Of a stretch of DNA of 64,000 nt, positions 34,686-43,057 are shown piece by piece (the stretch's first letter is position 1; the number at the start of each line of letters is the position of its first letter). Below the pieces are notes generated by a model that worked only from the letters and a program-made list of their open reading frames with translations, did no database searches and was not told the origin of the DNA. A program made the position numbers and the translations under genes. The DNA comes from Collinsella aerofaciens (GTDB lineage Bacteria > Actinomycetota > Coriobacteriia > Coriobacteriales > Coriobacteriaceae). The stretch is taken from NCBI GenBank assembly GCA_008671135.1, contig RQAP01000031.1:9510-73509 (forward strand). Reading direction: 5' to 3'.

Positions 34686-35153
34686 TTAGGCTTCGTCGAC
34701 GATCTTAAGGGCGCGCGTGTGATCGATCTCGTTGAGGAGGTTAACGCGCCGCTCGTGACGACCGCCCTCAAACTCGGCGTCGAGCCACTCGTCGACGATC
34801 ATCTTGGCGAGCTCGGAGCCCACGACGCGGGCGCCAAAAGCGAGCACGTTGGTATTGTTGTGCATGCGGGAGAGCTTGGCGCTGAAGGGCTCGGAGCACA
34901 CGACGGCGCGTACGCCCTCGACCTTGTTGGCAGCCAGGCTGATACCGACGCCGGTGCCACAGATCAGGATGCCTAGATCGACGTCGCCGTTGGCAACGGC
35001 CTTACCCACCTTGTAGCCGGCGATGGGGTAGTCAAAGCTCTCGGAGGTGTCGGTGCCAAAGTTCACGACCTCGCAGCCGCGCTCCTTCAGGTGCTCGGAG
35101 ATGATGTTCTTGAGCTCGACGGCGGCGTGGTCGTTACCGATACCGATCTTCAT
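34686..35153 (-). CDS. rpiB: Ribose-5-phosphate isomerase B (RpiB/LacAB family)
   Basis: Interconverts ribose-5-phosphate and ribulose-5-phosphate. The 155-residue protein has KIGIGNDHAAVELKN at the N terminus, DYPIAGYKVGKAV, the active-site loop ICGTGVGISLAANKVEGVRAV with the catalytic Cys, and the phosphate-binding MHNNTNVLAFGARVVG. Homologous LacA/LacB or RpiB-type epimerases cannot be fully excluded, but no sugar-catabolism genes are nearby. GAGAGGAA upstream of the ATG is a good ribosome site. Confidence 0.92.
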   Translation of the reverse strand: MKIGIGNDHAAVELKNIISEHLKERGCEVVNFGTDTSESFDYPIAGYKVGKAVANGDVDLGILICGTGVGISLAANKVEGVRAVVCSEPFSAKLSRMHNNTNVLAFGARVVGSELAKMIVDEWLDAEFEGGRHERRVNLLNEIDHTRALKIVDEA

Positions 35154-35234
35154 GGATAGTTCCTCTCTGGTCTGTGCGGCGAGATTGCTAAAGGTTTTAC
35201 CGCGTTCGACTGCATGATAGCGCGACTTTTGTGT

Positions 35235-35267
35235 AAACGCTTGGGCGTTTTTTGGTCAAACGCTTTA
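35235..35267. promoter_or_regulatory. Repeated AAACGCTT motif and small hairpin in the rpiB-cyuA divergent region
   Basis: AAACGCTT occurs twice (near 35236 and 35260), and the first copy forms a small AACGC/GCGTT hairpin followed by T residues. The 271-bp divergent region presumably holds both promoters. The repeat could be an operator, which is only a guess. Confidence 0.3.
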
Positions 35268-35424
35268 GCATGCAACAAGACCGGTTTCTCATGAATGAAT
35301 GCCGTCAGTTTGCGCCTGAATGCCGTCTACCGGAACCTGGGTTGCGGTTTTTGATGCATTGTTATCAAATAAAAGAGCTAATTATTATTGAGAGCCCAGC
35401 CCGTTATACAAGTAGGAGATACCT

Positions 35425-36744
35425 ATGCCTGCCGATTCCCTTCGTGATGCCGCGTTTTGCGATGTTTTGAACCGCGAACTTGTTTGTGCACTCGGCTGCA
35501 CCGAGCCCATTGCCGTTGCTTATGCAGCGGCGCTGGCGAGCCAGACGCTCGGTTGCGAACCCGATCATATGGATGTTGCCTGCTCGGGCAACATCATCAA
35601 GAACGTCAAGAGCGTGACCGTGCCCAACTCGGGCGGTATGCACGGTATTGAGGCCGCGGCCGTGCTGGGTGCCGTGGGCGGCGACGCCAAGAGCGCGCTC
35701 GAGGTGCTCGAGAGCGTCGATGACGCGGACCGCGCCCGCGTGGCCGAGCTGCTTGCCGATGCGGACTACTGCGATGTGTCGCTTGTCGAGGGTGTGCCCA
35801 ACCTCTACATCAAGGTGACTGCGACGGCCGGGGGCCATACCGCGGTCGTCGAGATTACCGATCATCACACCAATGTCACGTGCCATACGCTCGACGGTAT
35901 TCCGGTATGCGGTAAGTCGGCGGGGGAGTGCGCCGCCTGCGCCGAGCGCGTGGTGGCCGAGCGTGCGGCAGATAACGCCGACACGCCCATGTCGATCGAG
36001 ACCATCATCGACTTTATCGAGGATGGTGACATTGAGGACGCCCGCGCTGCCGTTGAGCGTCAGATTGAGCTGAATGGCGCGATCAGTGCTGAGGGCCTCG
36101 CGCACGCTTGGGGCGCCGAGGTGGGCCGTACGCTGCTGGGTGCTCGTGCCGATGACGTCGCCTGCCGCGCCCGTGCCCGTGCGGCCGCCGGGTCCGACGC
36201 CCGCATGAACGGTTGCGCGCTGCCGGTCGCCATTGTGTGCGGCTCGGGCAATCAGGGCATTACCTGCGCATTGCCCGTCATGGAGTATGCCGAGTACCTG
36301 CGCTGCGACCATGAACGCCTGGTTCGTGCCGTGATGCTGTCCGATCTGATCGCCGTGCATATCAAGAGCTATATTGGTGCGCTTTCGGCGTTTTGCGGTG
36401 CTATTTGCGCTGCGTGCGGCGCCGGCGCTGCGATTACCTGGCTGTGCGGTGGCACGCGCGAACAGATTGGCGCGACCGTCTCGAACACGCTCGGTAACGT
36501 GGGCGGCATCGTGTGCGACGGCGCCAAGGCGAGCTGTGCCGCCAAGATCTCGGCTGCCGTCGATGCGGCGATTCTGGGCCATGATATGGCCATGCAGGGT
36601 CGCGGCTTCCGCGCCGGCGAGGGCCTGATCCAAGATACCGTTGAGCAAACAATCGCCAGTATGGGCTACGTAGGCCGCGTGGGCATGAAGGACACCGACA
36701 TCGAGATCCTCAACATCATGATCGGCAAAACCCAGGTTTGTTAG
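35425..36744 (+). CDS. cyuA: CyuA/YhaM-type L-cysteine desulfidase (UPF0597; serine dehydratase-like)
   Basis: Iron-sulfur enzyme family that breaks L-cysteine into pyruvate, ammonia and sulfide under anaerobic conditions. The 439-residue protein has the family landmark ALGCTEPIAVAYAAALA near residue 23, CSGNIIKNVKSVTVPNSGG, GSGNQGITCALPV and the cysteine-rich GALSAFCGAICAACGAGAA followed by GNVGGIVCDGAKASCA, all typical of the cluster-binding region. AGTAGGAG precedes the ATG. It is monocistronic by position. Sulfide release may relate to the sulfhydrylase at 41.6 kb. Confidence 0.88.
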   Translation: MPADSLRDAAFCDVLNRELVCALGCTEPIAVAYAAALASQTLGCEPDHMDVACSGNIIKNVKSVTVPNSGGMHGIEAAAVLGAVGGDAKSALEVLESVDDADRARVAELLADADYCDVSLVEGVPNLYIKVTATAGGHTAVVEITDHHTNVTCHTLDGIPVCGKSAGECAACAERVVAERAADNADTPMSIETIIDFIEDGDIEDARAAVERQIELNGAISAEGLAHAWGAEVGRTLLGARADDVACRARARAAAGSDARMNGCALPVAIVCGSGNQGITCALPVMEYAEYLRCDHERLVRAVMLSDLIAVHIKSYIGALSAFCGAICAACGAGAAITWLCGGTREQIGATVSNTLGNVGGIVCDGAKASCAAKISAAVDAAILGHDMAMQGRGFRAGEGLIQDTVEQTIASMGYVGRVGMKDTDIEILNIMIGKTQVC

Positions 36745-36785
36745 TTACGCGGTTTTACCAAACCGCGTAACCAGTCGACGCTGTA

Positions 36786-36882
36786 AGCCCGCCAGAGCGG
36801 CAATCTGCCTTTCAACTTCGGCGGCATGACCAAAAGGTCAATGCCGCCTCGTTTCAAGGCACCTTGCTCGCCCTGGCGGGCT
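36786..36882. repeat. Double-hairpin repeat, GCGGCAATCTGCC family, copy 1
   Basis: The outer stem AGCCCGCCAG/CTGGCGGGCT encloses a conserved body (GCGGCAATCTGCCTTTCAA on the left, CAAGGCACCTTGCTCGC on the right) and an inner hairpin GGCATGACC/GGTCAATGCC. A second copy at 39936 has the same body but a different, still complementary outer stem. The 248-bp cyuA-HAD gap also contains ATGTGAAAAGGGG/CCTTTGTCACAT (36919-36949), an imperfect hairpin. No gene is visible. Confidence 0.9.
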
Positions 36883-36992
36883 TTCGCTGCCGGTTCCAAG
36901 ACATCGGCGCAATCTTTGTAATGTGAAAAGGGGCTGAACCTTTGTCACATTCGGTCTGCGGTGTTATTTTGTTTGGAGCGAGCGAGGGGGTT

Positions 36993-37751
36993 CTATGACA
37001 GTTCGTCGGCTATTTGGTGTTCGTAGAAGGCTTCTACTACGGCGTTAAAGTCGCGGGCGAAGTCTTCCATGGTTCCGCGCCAGGTGGCTCGGCCGGGTTT
37101 TCCCTGGCCAACATAGGCAGTTTGAATGCCGCAGGCGGGACTGGGGAAGTCGCGCTTGGGATCGTTGCCCACCATAAGGACCTCGTGTGGCTCGAGCCCC
37201 ATCACCTGAAGCTGCTCTAGATAGTAGGTGGCATCGGGCTTGCAGCGGGTGGCGTTTCCCATGTGCGTCACGAGTTCAAAGGGGGCGTCGGCCAGGTCGC
37301 CCCAACCCATGCGGCACTCGATGGCCCCCTGGGGAAAGCTGGGGTTGGTAAAGAGCGCGCAGCGCAGCCCTGCGTCCTGTACGGCCTGGAGCGCGGCGTG
37401 TGCGCCCGGCATGGCGTGGGCGTTAATGATATCGTCGTTCTTGTACGGAAGAACTTCGCGGTCATAGTAGGTAAACGCCTCGTAGATGAGGGGATCGGAG
37501 AGGCAGATCCCGCATCGGCGCTCGACCTCTTCTTGGTAAAACTCAAGATTGGTGCGGTTGTCCGTGCCGCTGCGGCGATTGGCGTTGAGGTCGACCAGGA
37601 TGGTGCCGAGGCGCGCCATCGTGCCACCGCGGCTGCGGCGCCCGATATCCGCGAGCATCGAAGAGACATCCTTAAAATAGCGAAGGATGAACGCGTTGAG
37701 GTTGATGCTGAGAAGCGTTTCGTCCATATCGAAAACGACTGCTTTGAGCAC
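36993..37751 (-). CDS. HAD family hydrolase
   Basis: Haloacid dehalogenase superfamily phosphatase, 252 residues, substrate unknown. Motif I is VVFDMDETLLSIN near residue 6, motif II is LFTNPSFPQ, the motif III Lys is in TRCKPDATYYLEQL and motif IV is VLMVGNDPKRDFPSPACGIQTAYV. The helical cap lies between residues 25 and 115. I chose GTG at 37751 behind AAAGGTG. Upstream ATGs in the same frame give an N terminus with no homology-like character. It is divergent from rpsA. Confidence 0.85.
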   Translation of the reverse strand: MLKAVVFDMDETLLSINLNAFILRYFKDVSSMLADIGRRSRGGTMARLGTILVDLNANRRSGTDNRTNLEFYQEEVERRCGICLSDPLIYEAFTYYDREVLPYKNDDIINAHAMPGAHAALQAVQDAGLRCALFTNPSFPQGAIECRMGWGDLADAPFELVTHMGNATRCKPDATYYLEQLQVMGLEPHEVLMVGNDPKRDFPSPACGIQTAYVGQGKPGRATWRGTMEDFARDFNAVVEAFYEHQIADELS

Positions 37752-37906
37752 GCGGGCACCTTTCTCGAAAAATCGATCTAGAATCGTTGGCTCCGGATAC
37801 TTTACCCCAAAGCCGAATGCCTGGCTGGTTATCGTCAAGTTGCGGAGACGTGTGTTCATAAGATTACGAAAAAGTCTCCACACGAGTAAAAAATCGCAGT
37901 TCACGC

Positions 37907-37935
37907 TTGAAATCGAACTCATTTCCCCGTAACCT
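37907..37935 (+). promoter_or_regulatory. Candidate rpsA promoter
   Basis: TTGAAA (37907-37912), 17 nt, then TAACCT (37930-37935). The leader would be about 125 nt. The 315-bp HAD-rpsA gap otherwise shows only a short GGAGAC/GTCTCC inverted repeat. Confidence 0.45.
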
Positions 37936-38066
37936 ATACGAACGTGATTGCATAAGCGTCACATTAGTATCTGTCGGCTCCCGAGTGTTCCTAAACGTTG
38001 TGTGCTTGTCGCACCCTTCTGTAGGTCCTAGCAATCGGGGCCCCGTAGTTCGAAAGGGGTCCACCT

Positions 38067-39233
38067 TTGAGTGAGATTCAGAACTCGTCCATTTTCTCTC
38101 TTGACGATGTCAACGAGGAGGAGATGAACAACCTCATCGACGGTACGATTACCGACTTTGATGAGGGCGATCTCGTTAACGGCACTGTCGTTAAGATCGA
38201 GCATGACGAGGTGCTCGTTGACATCGGATTCAAGTCCGAGGGCGTTATCCCGGTCCGCGAGCTGTCCATCCGCAAGGACGCTAACCCTGCAGACATCGTT
38301 GCACTCGGTGATCCCATCGAGGCTCTGGTACTCCAGAAGGAGGACAAGGACGGTCGTCTGGTCCTGTCCAAGAAGCGTGCCGAGTACGAGCGTGCTTGGA
38401 ACCGCATCGAGGAGAAGTTCAACTCCGGCGAGAACGTCGAGGGCGAGGTTATCGAGGTTGTCAAGGGCGGCCTGATCCTCGACATCGGCCTGCGTGGCTT
38501 CCTGCCCGCCTCCCTCGTCGACCTCCGTCGCGTCAAGGACCTCACCTCCTACATGGGCACCCGCATCGAGGCCCGCGTCATCGAGATGGACCGCAACCGC
38601 AACAACGTCGTCCTCTCCCGTCGCGTCGTGCTCGAGGAGTCCCGTAAGGCCGAGCGCTCCGAGATCCTGTCCAAGCTCAAGTCTGGCATGCGTCTCCAGG
38701 GCACCGTTTCCTCCATCGTCGACTTCGGCGCCTTCGTCGACCTCGGTGGTATCGACGGCCTCATCCACATTTCCGAGCTCTCCTGGAACCACGTCAACCA
38801 TCCTTCCGAGGTTGTCAAGGTCGGCCAGGAGGTCGAGGTCGAGGTTCTCGACGTCGATCTCAACCGCGAGCGCATCTCCCTGGGTCTCAAGCAGACCACC
38901 GAGGATCCGTGGCGCGCACTGGTCAAGAAGTACCCCGTCGGCGCTATCGTCGAGGGCACTGTGACCAAGCTTGTCCCGTTCGGCGCTTTCGTCGATCTGG
39001 GCGAGGGCATCGAGGGCCTGGTGCACATCTCCGAGATGGCCAACAAGCACGTCGATCAGCCTTCTCAGGTCACCCACGTGGGCGACAAGGTTCAGGTCAA
39101 GGTCATGGAGATCGACCTCGACCGTCGTCGTATCTCCCTGTCCATGAAGTCCGCTGCTGAGACTCTGGGCGTCGAGATCGAGGTTACCCCGCTGCCTTCC
39201 GAGAAGAAGGACGAGGAGACCGACGCCGAGTAA
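38067..39233 (+). CDS. rpsA: 30S ribosomal protein S1
   Basis: RNA-binding protein that helps mRNA loading on the 30S subunit. The 388-residue protein has four S1 OB-fold repeats: about residues 33-105 (GDLVNGTVVKIEHDEVLVDIG), 120-190 (GENVEGEVIEVVKGGLILDIG), 205-275 (GMRLQGTVSSIVDFGAFVDLG) and 290-362 (GAIVEGTVTKLVPFGAFVDLG). This is the Gram-positive four-domain length, not the six of E. coli. The only suitable start is TTG at 38067, with AAAGGGG upstream. A strong terminator follows. Confidence 0.96.
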   Translation: MSEIQNSSIFSLDDVNEEEMNNLIDGTITDFDEGDLVNGTVVKIEHDEVLVDIGFKSEGVIPVRELSIRKDANPADIVALGDPIEALVLQKEDKDGRLVLSKKRAEYERAWNRIEEKFNSGENVEGEVIEVVKGGLILDIGLRGFLPASLVDLRRVKDLTSYMGTRIEARVIEMDRNRNNVVLSRRVVLEESRKAERSEILSKLKSGMRLQGTVSSIVDFGAFVDLGGIDGLIHISELSWNHVNHPSEVVKVGQEVEVEVLDVDLNRERISLGLKQTTEDPWRALVKKYPVGAIVEGTVTKLVPFGAFVDLGEGIEGLVHISEMANKHVDQPSQVTHVGDKVQVKVMEIDLDRRRISLSMKSAAETLGVEIEVTPLPSEKKDEETDAE

Positions 39234-39259
39234 ATCGGTTTGACGATCACTTGTTTTAA

Positions 39260-39292
39260 GGGATCCGTCCGCAATGGACGGGTCCCTTTTTT
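39260..39292 (+). terminator. Terminator after rpsA
   Basis: Stem GGGATCCGTCC/GGACGGGTCCC (10 of 11 pairs) with a 5-nt loop is followed by six T residues. Confidence 0.92.
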
Positions 39293-39556
39293 GCATTTGG
39301 TGCCGAGATGCATGATGCTGCCCATGCTATCCACAAGCTATTTGGTTGTCAGTGCATGAAAAATGCCGACATCCCGCCTCGGGGAGGAGGCGGGAACACA
39401 CCGAGTAGACGGAGGGGTGTGGAGCGCGGTCGCGTCTCGACTGACGACGTTGCCCATCGACAGGACCATTGTAGCGCATGGCGGTTCTTGGTTTATCGTG
39501 TCGAGCGTTTGCGTTGTGCCATTGCCTGCGGCAACGGTGTGTTACACTCTTGCACT
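39293..39556. other. Intergenic region before rnpB
   Basis: No convincing gene. A perfect 8-bp hairpin CCCGCCTC/GAGGCGGG sits at 39373-39394. A TACACT box at 39543-39548, with TTGCC about 16 nt further upstream, is placed correctly to be the rnpB promoter. Confidence 0.5.
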
Positions 39557-39918
39557 GCTGAGTGGGCCAGACGGTCGCGCGATGTGCTGCTTGCAGCACG
39601 CGTGAGGAAAGTCCGGGCTCCAGAGGGCGGGATGCCGGCTAACGGCCGGGCGGAGTGATCCGACGGAAAGCGCCGCAGAAAAGAAGACTCCCACCTGCGC
39701 CGCAAGGCGTAAAGGGAAAAGCTGAAACGGTGGTGTAAGAGACCACCAGCGTCGTGGTAACACGGCGGCTTGGCAAGCCCCATCCGGAGCAAGCGCGAAT
39801 AGGAACGCTATGGGCCGGCCCGGTCCGCGTTCGGGTAGCGTGCGTGGAACTGCACGGTAACGTGCAGACAAGATAAATGACCGTTCACGACAGAACCCGG
39901 CTTATCGGCCCACTCAGC
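39557..39918 (+). ncRNA. rnpB: RNase P RNA, bacterial class A
   Basis: Catalytic RNA that removes tRNA 5' leaders. The helix closing the molecule (P1) is visible as GCTGAGTGGGCC at the 5' end and GGCCCACTCAGC at the 3' end. The universally conserved GAGGAAAGTCCGGGCTCC (39601-39618) and the 3' partner ACAGAACCCGGCTTATCGG (P4 region) are present. AAACGGTGGTGTAAGAGACCACCAG and other class A elements lie between. The length of about 362 nt is normal for a high-GC actinobacterium. Confidence 0.96.
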
Positions 39919-39935
39919 ACTTTGTTGACGCTGCG

Positions 39936-40032
39936 AACCCGTCAGCGCGGCAATCTGCCTTTCAAGCCTTCGGGCATGACCATAAGGTCAATGCCCTTGT
40001 CTTTCAAGGCACCTTGCTCGCGCTGACGGGTT
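39936..40032. repeat. Double-hairpin repeat, GCGGCAATCTGCC family, copy 2
   Basis: It has the same body as the copy at 36786 (GCGGCAATCTGCCTTTCAA and CAAGGCACCTTGCTCGC, inner GGCATGACC/GGTCAATGCC). The outer stem here is AACCCGTCAGCGC/GCGCTGACGGGTT. Both strands of the stem differ from the first copy in a matched way, so pairing is conserved. It lies directly after rnpB. Confidence 0.9.
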
Positions 40033-40041
40033 CTCGCCTTC

Positions 40042-40139
40042 GACGGCGTCAGCTGGCCGATTTGGCGCTCATTCGTCGGTCGCCGCCATAAGGCGTGCTC
40101 CCTCCTCTTTCGGGCCAAATCGACTCAGCTGACGCCGTC
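40042..40139. repeat. Long palindrome after rnpB, CTCCTCTTTCGGG family, copy 1
   Basis: Arms GACGGCGTCAGCT and AGCTGACGCCGTC pair perfectly, followed inward by GATTTGGC/GCCAAATC. The centre (GTCGCCGCCATAAGGCGTGC then TCCTCTTTCGGG) resembles the centres of the repeats at 55485 and 56788. It abuts the previous repeat, so two double hairpins stand back to back. The rest of the 336-bp rnpB-YigZ gap shows no gene. Confidence 0.85.
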
Positions 40140-40253
40140 TCGCTGTTTTTGCCTGGTCATCGGCGTTGCCATTCTAGTTGCCGGGATTATCGGTTCGGCC
40201 TTTGCCGTATTATTGAGGCTGTTTGTTGCTTTGCTTGTTGTTTAGGGGCTTTG

Positions 40254-40889
40254 TTGGACAGCTATTTTACTCTGCAATCGAATATTGAGGCTTCGGGCGA
40301 GTTTGTGGACCGCAAGAGCCGGTTTATTGCCCAGCTGGTCCATATTGAGTCCGAGGATGAGGCGAATGCCTTTATCGAGACCGTTCGCAAACGTCATTAC
40401 GACGCTCGACACAATGTTCCCGCGTGGATTTTGGTCGATGGACGCGAGCGTCAAAGCGATGACGGTGAGCCGAGCCGCACGAGCGGTATGCCGACGCTCG
40501 AGGTGTTGCGCGGCGCGGGGCTCAAAAATGTTTGCTGCGTAGTGACGCGCTATTTTGGTGGCACGCTGTTGGGGCCTGGTGGCTTGGTGCGCGCCTATAC
40601 CGCGGCGACGCAAGCGGCGGTGGCCGCGGCTCGGGAGGCCGGGCAGATCGTCGAGATGACGAGCGTCGTGCCTGTTGACGTGCATGTGGCCTATCCGCAG
40701 TATGAGCAGGTGCTTCGCTTGGCGCAGGATTCGGGTGCCAAGGTTTCGGATACCGATTACGCGGATGCCGTGACACTTCACTTGGTGTTTAAGGCGGGGG
40801 AGCAGGAGTCTTTTTGCGCCAGGATGCGCGAGCTTATGGCGGGGCGCGAGGAGATCGAGGTCGGTGCTCCCGTATTTGCCGAGTTCTAA
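40254..40889 (+). CDS. YigZ/IMPACT family protein
   Basis: Conserved protein of the YigZ/Impact family, linked to translation control in eukaryotes; the bacterial function is unclear. The 211-residue protein shows the family landmarks EFVDRKSRFIAQLVHIESEDEA, HYDARHNVPAWI, QSDDGEPSRTSGMPTLEVL, VVTRYFGGTLLGPGGLVRAY and a ferredoxin-like C-terminal half. There is no suitable ATG. I chose TTG at 40254, with AGGGG 6 nt upstream; TTG at 40251 is equally in frame. The frame upstream runs through the palindrome and is not coding. Confidence 0.88.
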   Translation: MDSYFTLQSNIEASGEFVDRKSRFIAQLVHIESEDEANAFIETVRKRHYDARHNVPAWILVDGRERQSDDGEPSRTSGMPTLEVLRGAGLKNVCCVVTRYFGGTLLGPGGLVRAYTAATQAAVAAAREAGQIVEMTSVVPVDVHVAYPQYEQVLRLAQDSGAKVSDTDYADAVTLHLVFKAGEQESFCARMRELMAGREEIEVGAPVFAEF

Positions 40890-40892
40890 CGG

Positions 40893-40944
40893 CGACGGCC
40901 GGCGTGCTTTTGGATGGATCCCAAGCGCGCCGGCCGTCGTTTTT
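40893..40944 (+). terminator. Terminator after the YigZ family gene
   Basis: GACGGCCGGCG pairs with CGCCGGCCGTC around a longer loop and is followed by GTTTTTCT. It may serve both convergent genes. Confidence 0.85.
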
Positions 40945-40956
40945 CTGTGCTGCCGT

Positions 40957-41403
40957 TTACTCGGCGAGCTGCTTTAGTACATCACAGGCGATTTCGACGG
41001 CATCGTCGATGCAGCCGGGGCAGCTGCGAAGCGGACCCTTGTCCGATCCGATGCCCTTGAGCGTGCCGCAGACGGTCGTCGTGTTCTTCTCGCCAAAACG
41101 CTTGGCGATTTCGCGCGACAGTTTGTAGGTCTGGCCTTTGGTCTTGGGGTTTTCCATGCCGTCGCTCATCACAAAGCCCATGATGGCCACGGCGCCCGAG
41201 ATGGCGCCGCAGGTTTCGGTCATGCCGCCCATGCCGGCGCCAAATCCCTCGGTGAGGGTAAAGGCGGTCTGGGGGTCGAGCCCGACGGCAGGTGCGAGCG
41301 TGCAGGCGACGGCCTGGGCGCAGTTAAAGCCACGGGCGTGGTATTCGGCAGCCTGAGCCTGACAGGCGTTGATGTCGAGCTGGGCCGTATCGATTTGCTT
41401 CAT
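40957..41403 (-). CDS. C_GCAxxG_C_C family redox protein
   Basis: Small protein of the C_GCAxxG_C_C family (TIGR01909-like), probably redox-active or cluster-binding; its function is not established. The 148 residues contain HARGFNCAQAVACTLAP, EGFGAGMGGMTETCGAISGAVAIMGF, a CGTLKG motif and the final RSCPGCIDDAVEIACD. These give the evenly spaced cysteines that define the family. The ATG at 41403 has AAGGAG 6 nt upstream. An upstream in-frame ATG at 41511 lacks support. Confidence 0.85.
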   Translation of the reverse strand: MKQIDTAQLDINACQAQAAEYHARGFNCAQAVACTLAPAVGLDPQTAFTLTEGFGAGMGGMTETCGAISGAVAIMGFVMSDGMENPKTKGQTYKLSREIAKRFGEKNTTTVCGTLKGIGSDKGPLRSCPGCIDDAVEIACDVLKQLAE

Positions 41404-41633
41404 CGTTGTCTCCTTGTTCACGGTGTACCCGCCTATGGTACCCGTGACGGGGCATGTAATCATCGAGAGCTTCATGTATGCCTCGTTTTTATCTATCGAA
41501 CAAATGCCCAAGGCTTGAGATAAATACCCCTGATCAATTTGTCCCTTAACCTACCTTGGGGATGGGTTGTGAGGGGTGCGGGGTAGCGGTATCGTGAACC
41601 GGATAAAACGTAACCCAGGCAAGGGAGCTAGAT

Positions 41634-42917
41634 ATGAGCGAGCAGACCATCGGTACTACATGTGTTCAGGGCGGCTATCACCCGGGAGATGCCGAGCCGC
41701 GCCAGGTGCCCATTTACCAGTCCACCACGTGGAAATACGACACGTCGGAGCACATGGGCAAGCTGTTTGACCTGGAGGAGTCTGGTTACTTCTACAGCCG
41801 TCTGCAGAACCCCACGTGCGATCTGGTTGCCGCCAAGATCTGCGAGATGGAGGGCGGCACCGCTGCGATGCTCACGAGCTCGGGCATGGCTGCGAACTTC
41901 CTCGCGATCTTTAACGTGGCCGGTGCCGGCGATCACGTGGTCGCGAGCTCTGCCATCTATGGCGGTACCTACAACCTGCTCGCCCATACTATGGAGCGCA
42001 TGGGTCTGACCTGCACGTTCGTTGCCCCCGACTGCACCGACGAGGAGCTCGAGGCAGCCTTTGAGCCCAATACCAAGCTCGTCTTTGGCGAGACGATCGC
42101 CAATCCCGCCCTTGCCGTGCTCGATATTGAGCGCTTTGCCAAGGCCGCGCATGACCACGGCGTGCCGCTGATGGTCGATAACACCTTCCCGACGCCCGTG
42201 ATGTGCCGCCCCTTTGAGTGGGGCGCCGACATCGTTACGCACTCCACCACCAAGTACATGGATGGACATGCTGCCTACCTGGGCGGCGCGATCGTCGACC
42301 ACGGCCAGTTTGACTGGATGGCCCATGCGGACAAGTTCCCGGGTCTCACCACGCCCGACGAGAGCTACCACGGCGTGACCTATGCCGAGAAGTTCGGTCG
42401 TGAGGGCGCCTTCATTACCAAGGCAACCGCTCAGCTCATGCGCGACCTCGGCCCCATGCAGAACCCTCAGGCGGCCTTCTTCTTGAACAGCTCGCTCGAG
42501 AGCCTGCATGTGCGCATGCCGCGTCATTGCGAGAACGGCCTGGCCGTTGCCAAGTTCCTGCAGAGTCATCCCAAGGTACGCTTCGTGAGCTATCCGGGCC
42601 TGGAGGGCGATAAGTACTACGACATCGCTCAGAAATACATGCCCAACGGTACCTGCGGCGTTGTGAGCTTTGGCTTTAACGGTGGTCGCGCGGCGGCCGA
42701 GACCTTTATGAAGAGCCTCAAGCTCGCCCAGATCGCCACGCACGTGGCCGACGCCCGCACTTGCTGCCTGCATCCCGCTAATGCCACACATCGCCAGATG
42801 AACGATGAGGAGCTCATCGCCTGTGGCATCTCCGCCGACATGGTGCGCCTGTCGTGCGGCCTCGAGGACACGGCCGACTTGATTGCCGACCTTGAGCAGG
42901 CACTCGAGCAGTGCTAG
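41634..42917 (+). CDS. O-acetylhomoserine sulfhydrylase / Cys-Met metabolism PLP enzyme (MetY-like)
   Basis: PLP enzyme of the cystathionine gamma-synthase family. The 427 residues contain QVPIYQSTTWKYDTSEHMGKL, YFYSRLQNPTCDLVAAKI, MLTSSGMAAN, MVDNTFPTPVMCRPFEWGADIV and the PLP lysine in HSTTKYMDGHAAYLGG. The long insertion after the lysine favours O-acetylhomoserine sulfhydrylase over methionine gamma-lyase, but the two cannot be separated with certainty. AAGGGAG precedes the ATG. I saw no SAM riboswitch in the 230-bp upstream region. A terminator follows. Confidence 0.85.
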   Translation: MSEQTIGTTCVQGGYHPGDAEPRQVPIYQSTTWKYDTSEHMGKLFDLEESGYFYSRLQNPTCDLVAAKICEMEGGTAAMLTSSGMAANFLAIFNVAGAGDHVVASSAIYGGTYNLLAHTMERMGLTCTFVAPDCTDEELEAAFEPNTKLVFGETIANPALAVLDIERFAKAAHDHGVPLMVDNTFPTPVMCRPFEWGADIVTHSTTKYMDGHAAYLGGAIVDHGQFDWMAHADKFPGLTTPDESYHGVTYAEKFGREGAFITKATAQLMRDLGPMQNPQAAFFLNSSLESLHVRMPRHCENGLAVAKFLQSHPKVRFVSYPGLEGDKYYDIAQKYMPNGTCGVVSFGFNGGRAAAETFMKSLKLAQIATHVADARTCCLHPANATHRQMNDEELIACGISADMVRLSCGLEDTADLIADLEQALEQC

Positions 42918-42984
42918 GCTAGCTCCGTACAAGGCGCCGATGCTGGCAGAAAGCTTCGGCGACCTTTCGTTCCGATTCCGTAGG

Positions 42985-43031
42985 CGGGACCCCAATCGCG
43001 GCAGTTTGCAGGCGATTGGGGCCCCGTTTTT
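42985..43031 (+). terminator. Terminator after the sulfhydrylase gene
   Basis: Arms CCCCAATCGC and GCGATTGGGG, extended by CGGG/CCCG, are followed by five T residues. Confidence 0.92.
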
Positions 43032-43057
43032 GCGTTGCGCCACTCGAAAGGATGGAT

